From positions 49,347,307-49,411,306 of the forward strand of contig OX326957.1 in the NCBI GenBank assembly GCA_946800325.1: 64,000 bases of DNA, written 5' to 3'. The stretch is from Luzula sylvatica. Taxonomy: Eukaryota > Streptophyta > Magnoliopsida > Poales > Juncaceae. Of this stretch, positions 47,312-57,723 are shown piece by piece (the stretch's first letter is position 1; each line of letters begins with the position of its first letter). The position numbers were made by a program, and so were the translations under genes. The notes under the pieces are model-generated. The model worked only from the letters and a program-made list of their open reading frames with translations. It was not told where the DNA came from and ran no database searches.

Positions 47312-48334
47312 TGAAAAAAACACAGTTTCAGATCAACCGTAAAAGTGTACATATAAGGATATGTGAACATGAATGTTCATGGGTTGATTAAATGCATAAT
47401 ATGATTGTGCAAAGTTAAGTTCCAGAGAGTGGTTCGTTCGAACTAACCGTCGGGTCCGTTCGAACGGACCGCTACGAATGTAAAATGGTTTTACACATAT
47501 TCATTCCAGGGAGTGGTTCGTTCGAACGGACGACTACGAATGATATTTGGAAATAACACTGAAATGAGACAGGAGATGGTTCATTCGAACGAACCGTAAG
47601 GGTGTGTTCGAACGGACCTCTTCGAGTATAAAATAGTTTTATACATACTCATGACAGGAAGCAGTCCGTTCGAACGAACTGTATGTTGCGTTCGAACGAA
47701 CATGCTGTTGGAAGTGTATATTGGATATACACAACCTTTCACCCAATTCTTATACTATTTTAGTATAAATAGGATGTTTCTCTCTTTTCTATTAAGTCAA
47801 AAATGTCTAATTCAGTCCAGAAATTAGAGAGACTCTTATCAAGGTGTTGAAAGTGTGCAAAGAGAAAGAGAGAAAGAGAAAAGAGGAGAAAAGGGTTTTC
47901 TCCGTCTAGAGAATCGAAAGCAATCAAGCAAGTTCGCCGGTGCATCGTCTAGGAAGTTGCACCCGCGACTGAAGTGCTACGACTCATGGTGGATACGGGT
48001 AGAGGAGCGACACTTGTGGCTCTTCGTTGTGATCAAACCGAAGGAGCAAAAGGTTCTGGAAGCGTGTGGACATGGGACGCAGAAAGACAACCGGAGACGT
48101 GTCAAGACGGTGGGAGACGTGTGGTATGGGACGCACGGGCTAGTCACCAACGTGACACCGAAGAAGAGAAGGACGCGAGCAATCAACCCGTCGTGCGTGA
48201 TCAATTTCACGCTGGTAATCGTATATCCCACTTAACATCGTACCCTCGATATCGAAGCGTGATCTCGGGATTTGGAAACCGGACCGGACCTTCATATCTG
48301 CTGCGCGGGTCCGGGGTCGAGATAATTCCCTTCA
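47312..48334 (+). mobile_element. Complete LTR with TTCGAA-core palindromes
   Basis: The LTR starts TGAAAAAAACACAGTTTC and ends AATTCCCTTCA next to the primer-binding site. The U3 part (47440-47700) has TTCGTTCGAACGAAC and GTTCGAACGGAC palindromes. A TATA box, TATAAATAGG, is at 47764-47773. Open frames at 47855-48430 occur in several frames at once and are better explained as R-U5 sequence than as genes. Confidence 0.75.
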
Positions 48335-48335
48335 T

Positions 48336-48347
48336 TGGTATCAAAGC
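48336..48347 (+). promoter_or_regulatory. Primer-binding site (initiator-Met tRNA)
   Basis: TTGGTATCAAAGC just after the LTR end matches the common plant retrotransposon primer-binding site TGGTATCAGAGC with one change. It fixes the LTR 3' boundary at 48334. Confidence 0.85.
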
Positions 48348-48642
48348 AAGCACTGAGATTCGAGGGTCGAATCATAGTCGTATATTCGATATACGCACGG
48401 ATTATCAAAGTTTGTACCCGTTTGCATGATGCTGGATATTTAGAAGTTTAATTTTTCGTTAAAATCACAAGTGGAATTCACTAGATATCAATCATGAGAT
48501 GATTGAGAGTATCTAGGAATGATCATGAAAAGGTTTCATGATTTATCGTTTTGGAAATGAGCGAAAACATAAAAACGGCGAAAAACTGCACGAAAACAGG
48601 GTTTTCAGGGTCCCCAGGGTCCAGTTCGTTTGAACTGACTAG
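48348..48642 (+). mobile_element. Internal leader of the 47312 element, interrupted by a younger insertion
   Basis: It matches 7262-7490 (GCTGAGATTCGAGGGTCGAA, GATGATTGAGAGT). The leader is interrupted at 48643 by the next element and appears to resume at 52500-52565 (CCAGTTCGTCCCGGACGAAC). Confidence 0.7.
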
Positions 48643-49171
48643 TGTTGGTTCAAATTTCCTTATAGTTTGATTATTTCAAAACACTGTCCGTACTAATGTA
48701 TACATCCAGAAAAATGCAGGATAACATAGGTACGATACGAAGATGAAGGAGGACTTGTGAAGGAAGACTTCATTGGATTACATCAAGAATCAGGACATGA
48801 AGTCTCAACAGAAACAAGAAAAGAAGAACGCAAGGAAGGCCATTGGAATACATCAAGACTCAAGATGTTGAAGCCTTCCGTGAGTGGGATACGCCACAAA
48901 TAAACCATAGGTACAAACCTAGTAGAACTCAAGTAAAATCATGTTCAAAATAACAAAGAGTTCAGTCAAGCAGGAAGTGCGTTCTGAACGAACTCAAAGT
49001 CCGTTCAGAACGGACTTGCTAAATATCAAAACTTTAAAGCTTGATTAGAACTAAACGTGTCCCAGGGATGTGTGCGTTCGAACGAACAATCATGTACGTT
49101 CGAACGGACAATTAGAATCCGTTCACACACCTTCTGAGTGCGTTGAACGGACAATCTTTCCTGTGAACGGA

Positions 49172-49531
49172 CAATCTTTCATATTCTGGCGCCTCTTCTC
49201 AGTTGTGTGTGCGTTCTAACGCACATAGGAGTCCGTTCGAACGGACTTAACAACTTCCCAGATACAACTTAAAAACCCGAAATAGCGCCTTTCTCAGACA
49301 TGAATGCGTTCCAACGCACTTGAGAAGTGCGTTCGAACGGACACGTCGTAATAACTCTTCGTCCACATGCAACCGACTGCATTCAATGGATGTGATGGCC
49401 CCTTTTTCCCTTACGGCGTGACTTGAAGGGACACGATTTCATCAGTTACTTAGCCCCCCTTCATTCTCTCTCCTTGTTTCTCTTCCAAAACTCTCTCTCT
49501 CTCAGAAAAACTAAAATCTTCAACGACAGCC
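49172..49531 (+). promoter_or_regulatory. Palindrome-rich leader upstream of the ORF
   Basis: This sequence is absent from the 3' LTR. It has its own palindromes (GTCCGTTCGAACGGAC, GTGCGTTCGAACGGAC, GCGTTCTAACGC, GCGTTCCAACGC) and a C/T-rich leader just before the ATG. It lacks a clear TATA box. It separates the short 5' repeat from the ORF. Confidence 0.55.
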
Positions 49532-50830
49532 ATGGACGCCTCAAACTCGAGATCGAAAGCTAAGGCAATGGGGAAGAAGAAAGTAGGCGAGAGTTCGAAC
49601 GCGCAACGAAGAATGAAGCAAGCGGCCAAGAAGCCTACTCTCGAAGAACGCATTCAAAGTGAATACGATTTCTCTGACCCAAACAACGAGCATCTGTTTC
49701 GAACTCCGGAGGCTGGTATCCTTTTCCATGAATGGGTATCCAAGAGACCAATTGCTCCATGCTACTACTACGATTTTCCGCCAAACATACATCACCTCCT
49801 CGACAAAGTCGAGGAAATCGAACGTCAATGGGGATTCGCGAATTTAGCATGCCTAAACGTCAAATCGTATGATGTAATCACGCGACTATTTTACGCAAAC
49901 GCTGAATTCCACCGTGACGAAGAAAAGGTAACGTCATACATCCTCGGTGAAGATGTCGAAATCTCTATCAAAAACTTGAATGTTTTGCTCGGACTAAGGG
50001 ACGACGGAGAGAAAATCTACGACACTCGCAAGGCGAGAATCGAAGCTGCCATCACGGGTATCAGACCTGGGCAAGGGGCATCTCACTTGGCCGCCCATGA
50101 ACAGTTTATATGGGCCATCGGTAATAACATTCTCACTCCCTCAGAAAAATTTAAGATGAATCTCGAACAGAGGGATATTATACTCTTGCATCGCATGTGG
50201 TACAAGGATCAACTACCCATCCACGTGCCCTTTCTCATCACAAGCCACATGGAAAGTGTAATGAGTCATAAGAACGCGTCCTTGCCATACGGAACATTGA
50301 TTGCCCGTATGTTGGAACTCCAAGGTATTGAGATACCACTGAGCGATTGGGATTTTCGACCGAAATCACCAATCAACCTCGCATCCGATGCAAACCTCCG
50401 ACGGTTTGGATATCGGTATTCGCCTAGCATCCTAGGATGGATTATTGACTCCGCAAAGGATGCGGTGGCGTATCACCTTCCCCGCGATCCTACCCGATGG
50501 ACGAAGGGCAACACCTTGGACGAGGAAGAGGACAACGTCGACCCAACCAATACCGATGAAAGCGGTGAAGAACCGGCTCCCAAACGAAAGAGGAATGTGG
50601 GAAAGGGGGAATCCTCAAATGCCCAAACGGAACGGGATGATAAGAGGTTTGACTATGTGAAGGAGATGCTCGACGAAATGGATGAGCGCATGGAGCAACA
50701 CGGAAGAGCAATGCATGATGCGTTTCGTGTATCTGAAGCACGGATGCTTGAGAACGTGGATCGTCAATTTGCCGATCTTTACGTTCATCATGAGAACCGG
50801 TTCGGAACGCACACACAAAAACTGTTTTAA
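49532..50830 (+). CDS. Retroelement ORF, 'putative plant transposon protein'-like
   Basis: An intact 432-residue protein with no stops. It has a basic, Ser/Lys-rich N-terminus (KAKAMGKKKVGESSNAQRR). The central domain contains YDFPPNIHHLLDKVEEIERQ, VITRLFYANAEFHRDEEKV, NLNVLLGLRDDGEKIYD and IPLSDWDFRPKSPINLAS. Then comes an acidic stretch with a PKRKR nuclear-type signal (about 350-360) and a predicted helical C-terminus (DYVKEMLDEMDERMEQHG). The layout resembles the plant transposon-associated proteins whose core reads REFYAN..., found inside retroelements; no biochemical role is known. It has no zinc knuckle, protease or RT motif. The start is the first ATG after the C/T-rich leader. Confidence 0.8.
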   Translation: MDASNSRSKAKAMGKKKVGESSNAQRRMKQAAKKPTLEERIQSEYDFSDPNNEHLFRTPEAGILFHEWVSKRPIAPCYYYDFPPNIHHLLDKVEEIERQWGFANLACLNVKSYDVITRLFYANAEFHRDEEKVTSYILGEDVEISIKNLNVLLGLRDDGEKIYDTRKARIEAAITGIRPGQGASHLAAHEQFIWAIGNNILTPSEKFKMNLEQRDIILLHRMWYKDQLPIHVPFLITSHMESVMSHKNASLPYGTLIARMLELQGIEIPLSDWDFRPKSPINLASDANLRRFGYRYSPSILGWIIDSAKDAVAYHLPRDPTRWTKGNTLDEEEDNVDPTNTDESGEEPAPKRKRNVGKGESSNAQTERDDKRFDYVKEMLDEMDERMEQHGRAMHDAFRVSEARMLENVDRQFADLYVHHENRFGTHTQKLF

Positions 50831-51065
50831 ACTGCTAAATTTGAAAAGATTGTCATCATTCAAAACAAAAGAATTTGATCATATTTACGAGCTCATACAT
50901 TCATCAATTCATTCTTTGAGGGGGAGCTCGCATTTAGGGGGAGCCTTCCGTTGATGAAGTCTCCTTGGCCCTTTTGATCTCTTTCAAAATGGGGGAGAAA
51001 CGATCGTACGGAAAGTTCTCAACTAAATGGTGAAACTCTCCAAACCGACAGTGTTTCGAAATTAA

Positions 51066-51080
51066 TCAAAAGGGGGAGTT
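51066..51080 (+). promoter_or_regulatory. Polypurine tract
   Basis: AATCAAAAGGGGGAG directly precedes the 3' LTR start TGTTGG at 51081, where plus-strand synthesis would prime. A similar GGGGGAG string occurs at 50920-50940 (twice). Confidence 0.75.
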
Positions 51081-52494
51081 TGTTGGTTCAAATTTCCTTA
51101 TAGTTTGATTATTTCAAAACACTGTCCGTACTAATGTATACATCCAGAAAAATGCAGGATAACATAGGTACGATACGAAGATGAAGGAGGACTTGTGAAG
51201 GAAGACTTCATTGGATTACATCAAGAATCAGGACATGAAGTCTCAACAGAAACAAGAAAAGAAGAACGCAAGGAAGGCCATTGGAATACATCAAGACTCA
51301 AGATGTTGAAGCCTTCCGTGAGTGGGATACGCCACAAATAAACCATAGGTACAAACCTAGTAGAACTCAAGTAAAATCATGTTCAAAATAACAAAGAGTT
51401 CAGTCAAGCAGGAAGTGCGTTCTGAACGAACTCAAAGTCCGTTCAGAACGGACTTGCTAAATATCAAAACTTTAAAGCTTGATTAGAACCAAACGTGTCC
51501 CAGGGATGTGTGCGTTCGAACGAACAATCATGTACGTTCGAACGGACAATTAGAATCCGTTCACACACCTTCTGAGTGCGTTGAACGGACAATCTTTCCT
51601 GTGAACGGAAATATGTCACAGGGATATGTGCGTTCGAACGAACACACATGTGCGTTCAAACGGACAACCCGGAATCCGTTCACCCACTTTTCAGTGCGTT
51701 GAACGGACTCTTGTTCCTGTGAACGCAAAATGCTATGTATAATTGAGTCCGTTACGAACGGACATTGTCCGTTCGAACGGACCCAAGATGTACTTGCACG
51801 TTATTTTGAAACGGCTAGTGCAAACTTCAAGTGCGTTCTGAACGGACTGTATGCGTTCGAACGCACTGCAAGTTTTCTGAAGGATTTCTATAGAGAGTAT
51901 AAATAGAATCCTTCATGGGTCTCTCTCTCCCATCTCTCCTCAATTTCAAACTTTCAAACCAAAAAAAAAAAGAGAGAAACCCTAAGCTGTGATTTTCTAT
52001 ATCCATTGATAGCTTGAGAAACCTCTTTAGATCGTTGATCTACTTTCGAAATTCTCCACTAATCGTATCCCACTCACGTGACCGATCACGTTGTAGCTCG
52101 ATTAGTGAAAAAGTGTAATAGGCTAGTGCAACAAATTGTAAAGAGCCTAAGCTATAGATCGATAGAAGCGTGTAAATCGATCTAGGCAAATCTTTGTAAT
52201 CGAGTTGAGTTGGAAGTCAATCGAAAGCCAAAAAGAGGCACAAGGCATTCCCGGAGACGTAGGTACTCGCCAATAATTGAGTCGGTCAATTAAGCGAGTA
52301 AAGGGTGAGTTAAAGCTACAAAACAACCACCTACCGAACTTCGTAAACAAACATCTTGTGTCAAAGTGTTTGTACGGTATCATCTTTATCATATAAATTA
52401 TTATTTATTCCGCACCGTAAATTAGGTTTAAATCTAAACTAAGTGTAAGTTAGATTGCCAAATTTACCCCCCTCTAGGTTAGAATTAACCAACA
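51081..52494 (+). repeat. Full-length 3' LTR with TTCGAA-core palindromes and promoter
   Basis: A 1414-bp LTR bounded by TGTTGG/CCAACA. The U3 has about 12 palindromes (GTGCGTTCGAACGAAC, GTCCGTTCGAACGGAC) between 51400 and 51870. TATAAATAG is at 51898-51906, followed by a C/T-rich leader. The U5 end is conserved with 47028-47190. Confidence 0.85.
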
Positions 52495-52565
52495 ACTGGC
52501 CAGTTCGTCCCGGACGAACCGGGGGTGCGGGGATGCGACCAGGGGTCTTGAAAGACAGGGGTAGG
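52495..52565 (+). mobile_element. Continuation of the interrupted older element
   Basis: CCAGTTCGTCCCGGACGAAC, in the style of 48610-48637 (CCAGTTCGTTTGAACTG), follows the target duplication. It ends at the next LTR start. Confidence 0.5.
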
Positions 52566-52840
52566 TGTTATGGTATGGAGACTTTTGGAAACCCGATGAT
52601 TAGAAAATTGGAAAAAGGAAACCTTGAAGAGATAGGAAAGTTCTTCATATATTGTTATTTTCATGATTGAATTGTAATTAAGGCAATGATTATTTTCTTA
52701 TATTATTTCCTTGTATTGGATAGGAGTTTAGCTATAAATAGAGGGCTAGGCCAGAGTTTTATTCATTCCAACAAATACCAATAATTGTATTCTCTCTTTC
52801 TCCAGTATAGTAAAATAGTTTGAGTGCCGGCGGCTGATAA
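52566..52840 (+). mobile_element. LTR (copia-like), 5' part with promoter
   Basis: It starts TGTTATGGTATGGAGACTTT. TATAAATAG at 52733-52741 is followed by AGGGCTAGGCCAGAGTTTTA, resembling an R region. The 3' boundary is not resolved. The same start is found at 47197. Confidence 0.6.
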
Positions 52841-53800
52841 GGGGATTTTTCATCACTTTTTACATACACAAAATATAGAATTTAAACACATAAATACTAT
52901 TAAAGTATACAAAATATTCATAATTCCAACTTATTGAGATAAAATACTTTAATATGTGTTTTTGTGTTATTTCAGATGAAAATTGCAGAATCTCGCTATA
53001 CCAGGACTGTAGATGGATCAGTCTCGTCGTGTCGATCGATTTAATATATCATATGATGATATTTGATGGAAGCATGAGAGAGAAGTCGAGGTTTTTCTTC
53101 AAACGGGTCAAAGATCGTGACCCGTTACACGAATGGACGCAAATGGGTCAGAACTGACTCGTTTCAGCACAGACAGTAAATACCCCAGCGTGATTTAACC
53201 TCTCAGATCCTCTGCAACACATTAAACTCTCTACGGTCCCTACAACGGGTCCAAACCTCTTTATACTTGCTTGACCTGCCACACGGAGCCTACACGCAGT
53301 TTACCCACAGCAAATCCCGTGCCACTGACCAGTCAACGTTTGTTATCTCCAGGATATTATGTGGAAAGTGAATCATGTGGACTGCGTTGTGTGATCATTT
53401 CCTCTCTCTTTCTCCTGAAGTTGTACGATCTACCGCACGGTAATATACACAGAAAATCAGAAGTTTGTTTGAACAAACTCTTTTGGCTCCAACAGCCCTA
53501 CAACTCCTCTCCAATCCATCCTTTCCTAGACCTCTCCATTTCTCAGCCCAAGAAGTAATTATAAGAAGAACCCAAGCCCATATTTCTCCAATGCTGTTTT
53601 AAATGGAGACAGAGTCAGCGAATTCTGCTATTTTCGGATGAAATGAAAGGAATTAATCTGGATCTTTGAGAAATATCTTCAAGGCTATTTTCGAGTTTTC
53701 TCCCTCATTCTTTGGCCAAATCTGATGAAATTTAGACCGTTGGATTCGTCGCAACTTTCTCTAACTGACTATACAAGTTGCAACTCGAATCTTGTCTGTT
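52841..53800. other. Spacer, possibly U3 of the copia LTR
   Basis: No gene is recognised. It may be the upstream part of the LTR whose TATA box is at 53818, but a clear TG start was not found. Confidence 0.35.
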
Positions 53801-53817
53801 AGGCAATCTCCATTTCC

Positions 53818-55371
53818 TATAAAAGAGAACCAAAGCCTATTCTTTCAAGAATCCTTGGACCTCTTGGGTCAACCACTCCATTCTTGGGGAAGGTAAGGTC
53901 TTAGCCTCTTCCCCCTCCATTGTTAGAGCTTCGAAGCTCCGTCTTGCTCGTCGTCGAGCCATTTTCGCCAAGGAAATCGTGTCTTAGCACGGTTTCCGAG
54001 GCTGTTCCGAGGAGCTTTTCCTCTCTCCACTCTCTCACAAGACCAAGAAAACCATTGCTACTTGATTCTCCACCTCTCCCAAGCTCTCAAGCTTCTCAAG
54101 CTCATCGTTGAGCCATTTCGCCAAGAAGATCGTGTCGAAGCACGGTTTCCGAGGCCGCTCCGAGGATCTTTCCTCTCTCTTTCAAGCTCAAGGAAGTTGT
54201 TCTCCTCGTCCTCTCATCTCCTCTCAAGGCGTGAAGGCTCGAGGACCTCTCCAAGATCTCATCTTGGACTCCATTTCATCACTTTTTCGGTAATTTTCCT
54301 CTCTTTTTAGGATTTAGATTAGAAATCAGGTAGATTTGATCCAATTCTCTTTGTGAAATTGTTATATACTGTGAAATATAGTTTGTGGAATTTTTGTGGA
54401 ATTTTTGTGGAATTTTTCCTATTTTTACCTTGTGAAATACTCAAATCTCTGTGCTGTTTTGTTAATTCAGTTTAAAATAGAAAAAATAGAAAAATAGTCC
54501 TTTATCAATATCACTGTTCATATCTGGATCTGTAGTTTAATAAACATTTTGAATCAATCAATTCTCTGCAATTTCTTATTTGATATGGATTTTACGAAAT
54601 CAGCTTGTTAGGGACTAGACTGTAAAATTAGTATAAATCCAGTTCTGGACCTTTTTGTCCCTGATTATTCATGAACTTGTAAATCTGTTAAAAATACAAT
54701 TCTTGCATGTGTTTGTAGATCTAGATTCAAACTGCAATTATAAACTTGATTGAACATTTTTGGATTGATTTTCGAATTGATATGATTTGTTGAAAACTGC
54801 TATTTAGACCAAAAAACTTTCTGGACATTCTGTGGTTTTCCAAGGACCTATTTGTAATTAGAACATTACTTTTTACTGAAATATCAAAACTGTTTAATTC
54901 TTCTGTCCTCTCTCTTAGTATCAAATTGTGAATATTTGTGCCAAATTTGAGATCTTGATTTCTGATCTATAATTTTGTGAAAAACATTTAATGCCTAAAA
55001 TACCCTTGTGATCAATCATCTTTATAAATTCGAAACTTGTGTGTGTGAAAGTGAGATTTTGACCAGAGCCTTTTGAAGTTTAGATCTTCATTGTGACAAA
55101 ATATTATAGTCTCTGGACCAATAGAAATAATTCTTGAATTGCAATTTCGATTATACGCAAAATTTCCTTGGAACGAACCTATGCTTATCACTATGATTAG
55201 TATTTGTTATAAATTGTTTTCATTAACTCGTGAAATTGAAATTACACATTTTAACGACCCTTTTTACGTGTTATCAGCGGCCGTGGTTTTTTCCCTTCGT
55301 GGTTTCCACGTAAAAATCTTTGTGTTCGTGTGTTGTTCTTGTGTGTTTGTTTGCGGCAACGATCCTAACAA
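53818..55371 (+). mobile_element. Copia LTR promoter and R-U5 region
   Basis: TATAAAAG at 53818-53825 is followed by a C/T-rich transcript start region. A duplicated block (GCCATTTTCGCCAAGGAAAT near 53959 and GCCATTTCGCCAAGAAGAT near 54112) carries GCACGGTTTCCGAGG in both copies. The LTR end is set by the primer site at 55373. The 5' limit is not resolved. Confidence 0.6.
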
Positions 55372-55372
55372 G

Positions 55373-55384
55373 TGGTATCAGAGC
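55373..55384 (+). promoter_or_regulatory. Primer-binding site (initiator-Met tRNA)
   Basis: TGGTATCAGAGC is the standard plant copia primer-binding site. The gag ATG follows 28 bp later. Confidence 0.9.
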
Positions 55385-55411
55385 AAAGGTGAAGGTTCGT
55401 GCAGACGAGAG

Positions 55412-57723
55412 ATGGACGAGAACAAGGTTTCGGTATGCTGGTTCGATGGACGAGACTTCGGTTACTGGAAGATGCAAGAAGAAGCGTTGCTATGCCAGAA
55501 GGACCTAGAAGAGGCGCTATTCGAGACAAAGCCAGAAAGTATTACGGACGAAGGCAAGTGGAAGAAGATGAATCACAAGGCGCTAAGCTATATCCAATTA
55601 TCGCTGGCCAAGAACGTGGCGTTCAACGTAGCGAAGGACACGACGGCTTTCGGGGTCATGAAGGCGCTGTCCAACATGTACGAGAAACCATCTTCGCTAA
55701 ACAAGCTGTACCTGGTGCGCCGTCTTTTCAATCTGCGAATGGCGGAGAGCGGATCTGTTGCGGAGCATCTAAATGTTTTCCAGGTTATTTCAAACCAATT
55801 AGACTCTTTCAGATTTAACCTTGGTGATGAGATGAAGACACTCATGCTACTGTCATCTCTCCCGGAGAGCCGGACGACGACGGTAGACGTTATCGGCGTC
55901 AAGGAGGATTTGACCTTTGAGGAAGTGCGGGACCGCATCAAAAGGAGCGGAGCGAAGCCTCGGGTTCCCCGGGTTCGACGTTGAATTTGGAGAGCCGGGC
56001 CTGTGAAGGTCAGAGGAGCAACAACCGCGGACGAGCCAAGTCGAGAGGACGCAGCAAGTCAAGACCACGTGGCGAGTTGGAGTGCTGGAATTGTGGCAAG
56101 AAAGGTCACATGAAGCGGGACTGCAAAGTCCCGAGAAAAGAGAAGGTGGAATCAAGTTCTGCAAATGCTGTCACTGAGCAGGACACGGACGACGCTCTCA
56201 TCTTGTGCGTCGACAACCCCGTTGAGTCATGGGTTTTGGACTCTGGCGCATCCTTCCACTCAACCTCGCAAAAGGATAAGTTCTTAAATTTCAAATCAGG
56301 AGATTTAGGAAAGGTTCACCTAGCAAATGGAAAGCCTCTAAGCATATCGGGCATAGGTGATGTCCAGATAAAATCGAGCAACGGATTTAGATGGATCTTG
56401 CGAGGAGTTCGGTACATTTCCGGTCTGAAGAAGAACTTGATATCCGTCGGGCAGATGGATAGCGAAGGCTACAAGACGGTGTTCGGGAACGGGTCGTGGG
56501 AGATTGTAAGGGGGGCCATGGTGATAGCGAGAGGTACGGAGACGGGAACCCTCTATCTTACCGATAATGGAAGATTGTTATGGCACAATCGGCTCGGTCA
56601 CATGAGTCACGAAGGGATGCAAGTGTTGATTTTCAAGGGTCTGTTACCGAAGGTAAAATCGGTACAAACCGGTTTCTGTGAGAACTGCGTGCTCGGCAAG
56701 CAAAGACGGGTTAGTTTTTCGAAGGCCGGACGAGAACTCAAGATGGGAAATTTTGACCTGGTGCATACCGGCGTGTGGGGGCCAGCTCCGGTCCAGTATA
56801 TCGGGGGATCACGATACTACGTCACCTTTATCTGACGTGTTTAATGTGTTCAAAAGGTGGAAGGCAGAAGTCGAGACCGAGACCGGCTTGAAGCTGAAAT
56901 GCTTAAAGTCGGATAATGGAGGGGAGTACGACAGTGCATATTTTAGAGGATTTTGCGCGGAACAAGGAATCAAGCAGATTCGGACGGTTCCAAATCGACC
57001 TCAGCATAACGGGGTGGCAGAACGCATGAATCGAACTCTGATTGAACAAACAAGGGCGATACGATTGCACGTGGAATTGCCGAAGATGTTCTGGGCGGAT
57101 GCGGTTAGCACGGCCGCATACCTTATCAACCGTACTCCGATGAATCCCTCAACCTCGAGCTACCTGAAGAGAAATGGAGAGGAAAGAAGATTTCTCTTAG
57201 TCATTTGCGAATTTTTAGGAGCATCTCGTATGTCCATATCGACGCAGAGAAGAGGGGCAAACTAGACGCGAAGGCCCAAAGATGTGTGTTCATTGGTTAT
57301 GGATCGAATTACTTCGGTTATCCATTTTGGATCGAGGAAGGTCGAAGAATAATTCGGTCAAGAGACGCAACCTTTAATGAAGGGGAATTCTACAAGAACA
57401 TGTTCGGTTCCGGAGGCGAATCGAAACCGGAGGAGAGTGTCCATCAAATCACGAGCAATGATAAGTCGAGCAAGCCCGAGGAAGACGAGTTTTCGGTTCA
57501 GGATGTGACTGAAAATTGGGATGAAGACGTGCCTGAAATCGCGCAAGACGAAAGCCCAGAAACTCCGATTTTGAGACTGTCAAGCCAGAGAATTAAGCCT
57601 ACAAACCGTTATTCACCATCACTCCATCATTTGCTGCTAACCGATGCGGGTGAACCAGAACCACCGAGTTTGGTGCTACGTTTCACGTGGGTTCATGCTA
57701 AAGTCGGGCACGTGATATTGTAA
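55412..57723 (+). pseudogene. Ty1/copia gag-pol, frameshifted, pol truncated after integrase
   Basis: Gag starts MDENKVSVCWFDGRDF and contains YIQLSLAKNVAFNV and LMLLSSLPES. A frame change at about 55980 separates it from the zinc knuckle (CWNCGKKGHMKRDC). Protease follows (WVLDSGASFHST), then integrase (WHNRLGHMSHEG, CENCVLGKQ). The first catalytic Asp position reads HTGVWGP instead of HTDVWGP. About 20 codons are missing near 56835, with another frame change before SDNGGEY and NGVAERMNRT. Two more frame changes occur by 57205. The element stops after LLLTDAGEPEP: no RT or RNase H. It is inactive. Confidence 0.9.

Larger units (their letters stand above)
48643..52494 (+). mobile_element. Young LTR-type element with one ORF and unequal terminal repeats
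   Basis: The element spans TGTTGG...CCAACA, flanked by ACTAG (48638-48642) and ACTGG (52495-52499), a 4/5 target duplication. The first 529 bp (48643-49171) match 51081-51609 with no length change and one mismatch seen by eye, so it is recent. The 3' LTR (51081-52494) is preceded by a polypurine tract. Internally there is one ORF (49532-50830); there is no pol, so it is non-autonomous. The 5' repeat lacks the TATA box, R, U5 and primer site found in the 3' copy. Confidence 0.85.

Noticed and set aside
47855..48430. Overlapping open frames of 120-150 codons after the TATA box
   Set aside because: Several frames on both strands are open at once in a GC-richer LTR R-U5 region directly before a primer-binding site. 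There is no domain match.
55139..55411. N-terminal extension of the copia gag frame
   Set aside because: It lies in the LTR and covers the primer-binding site. The family start is the ATG at 55412.
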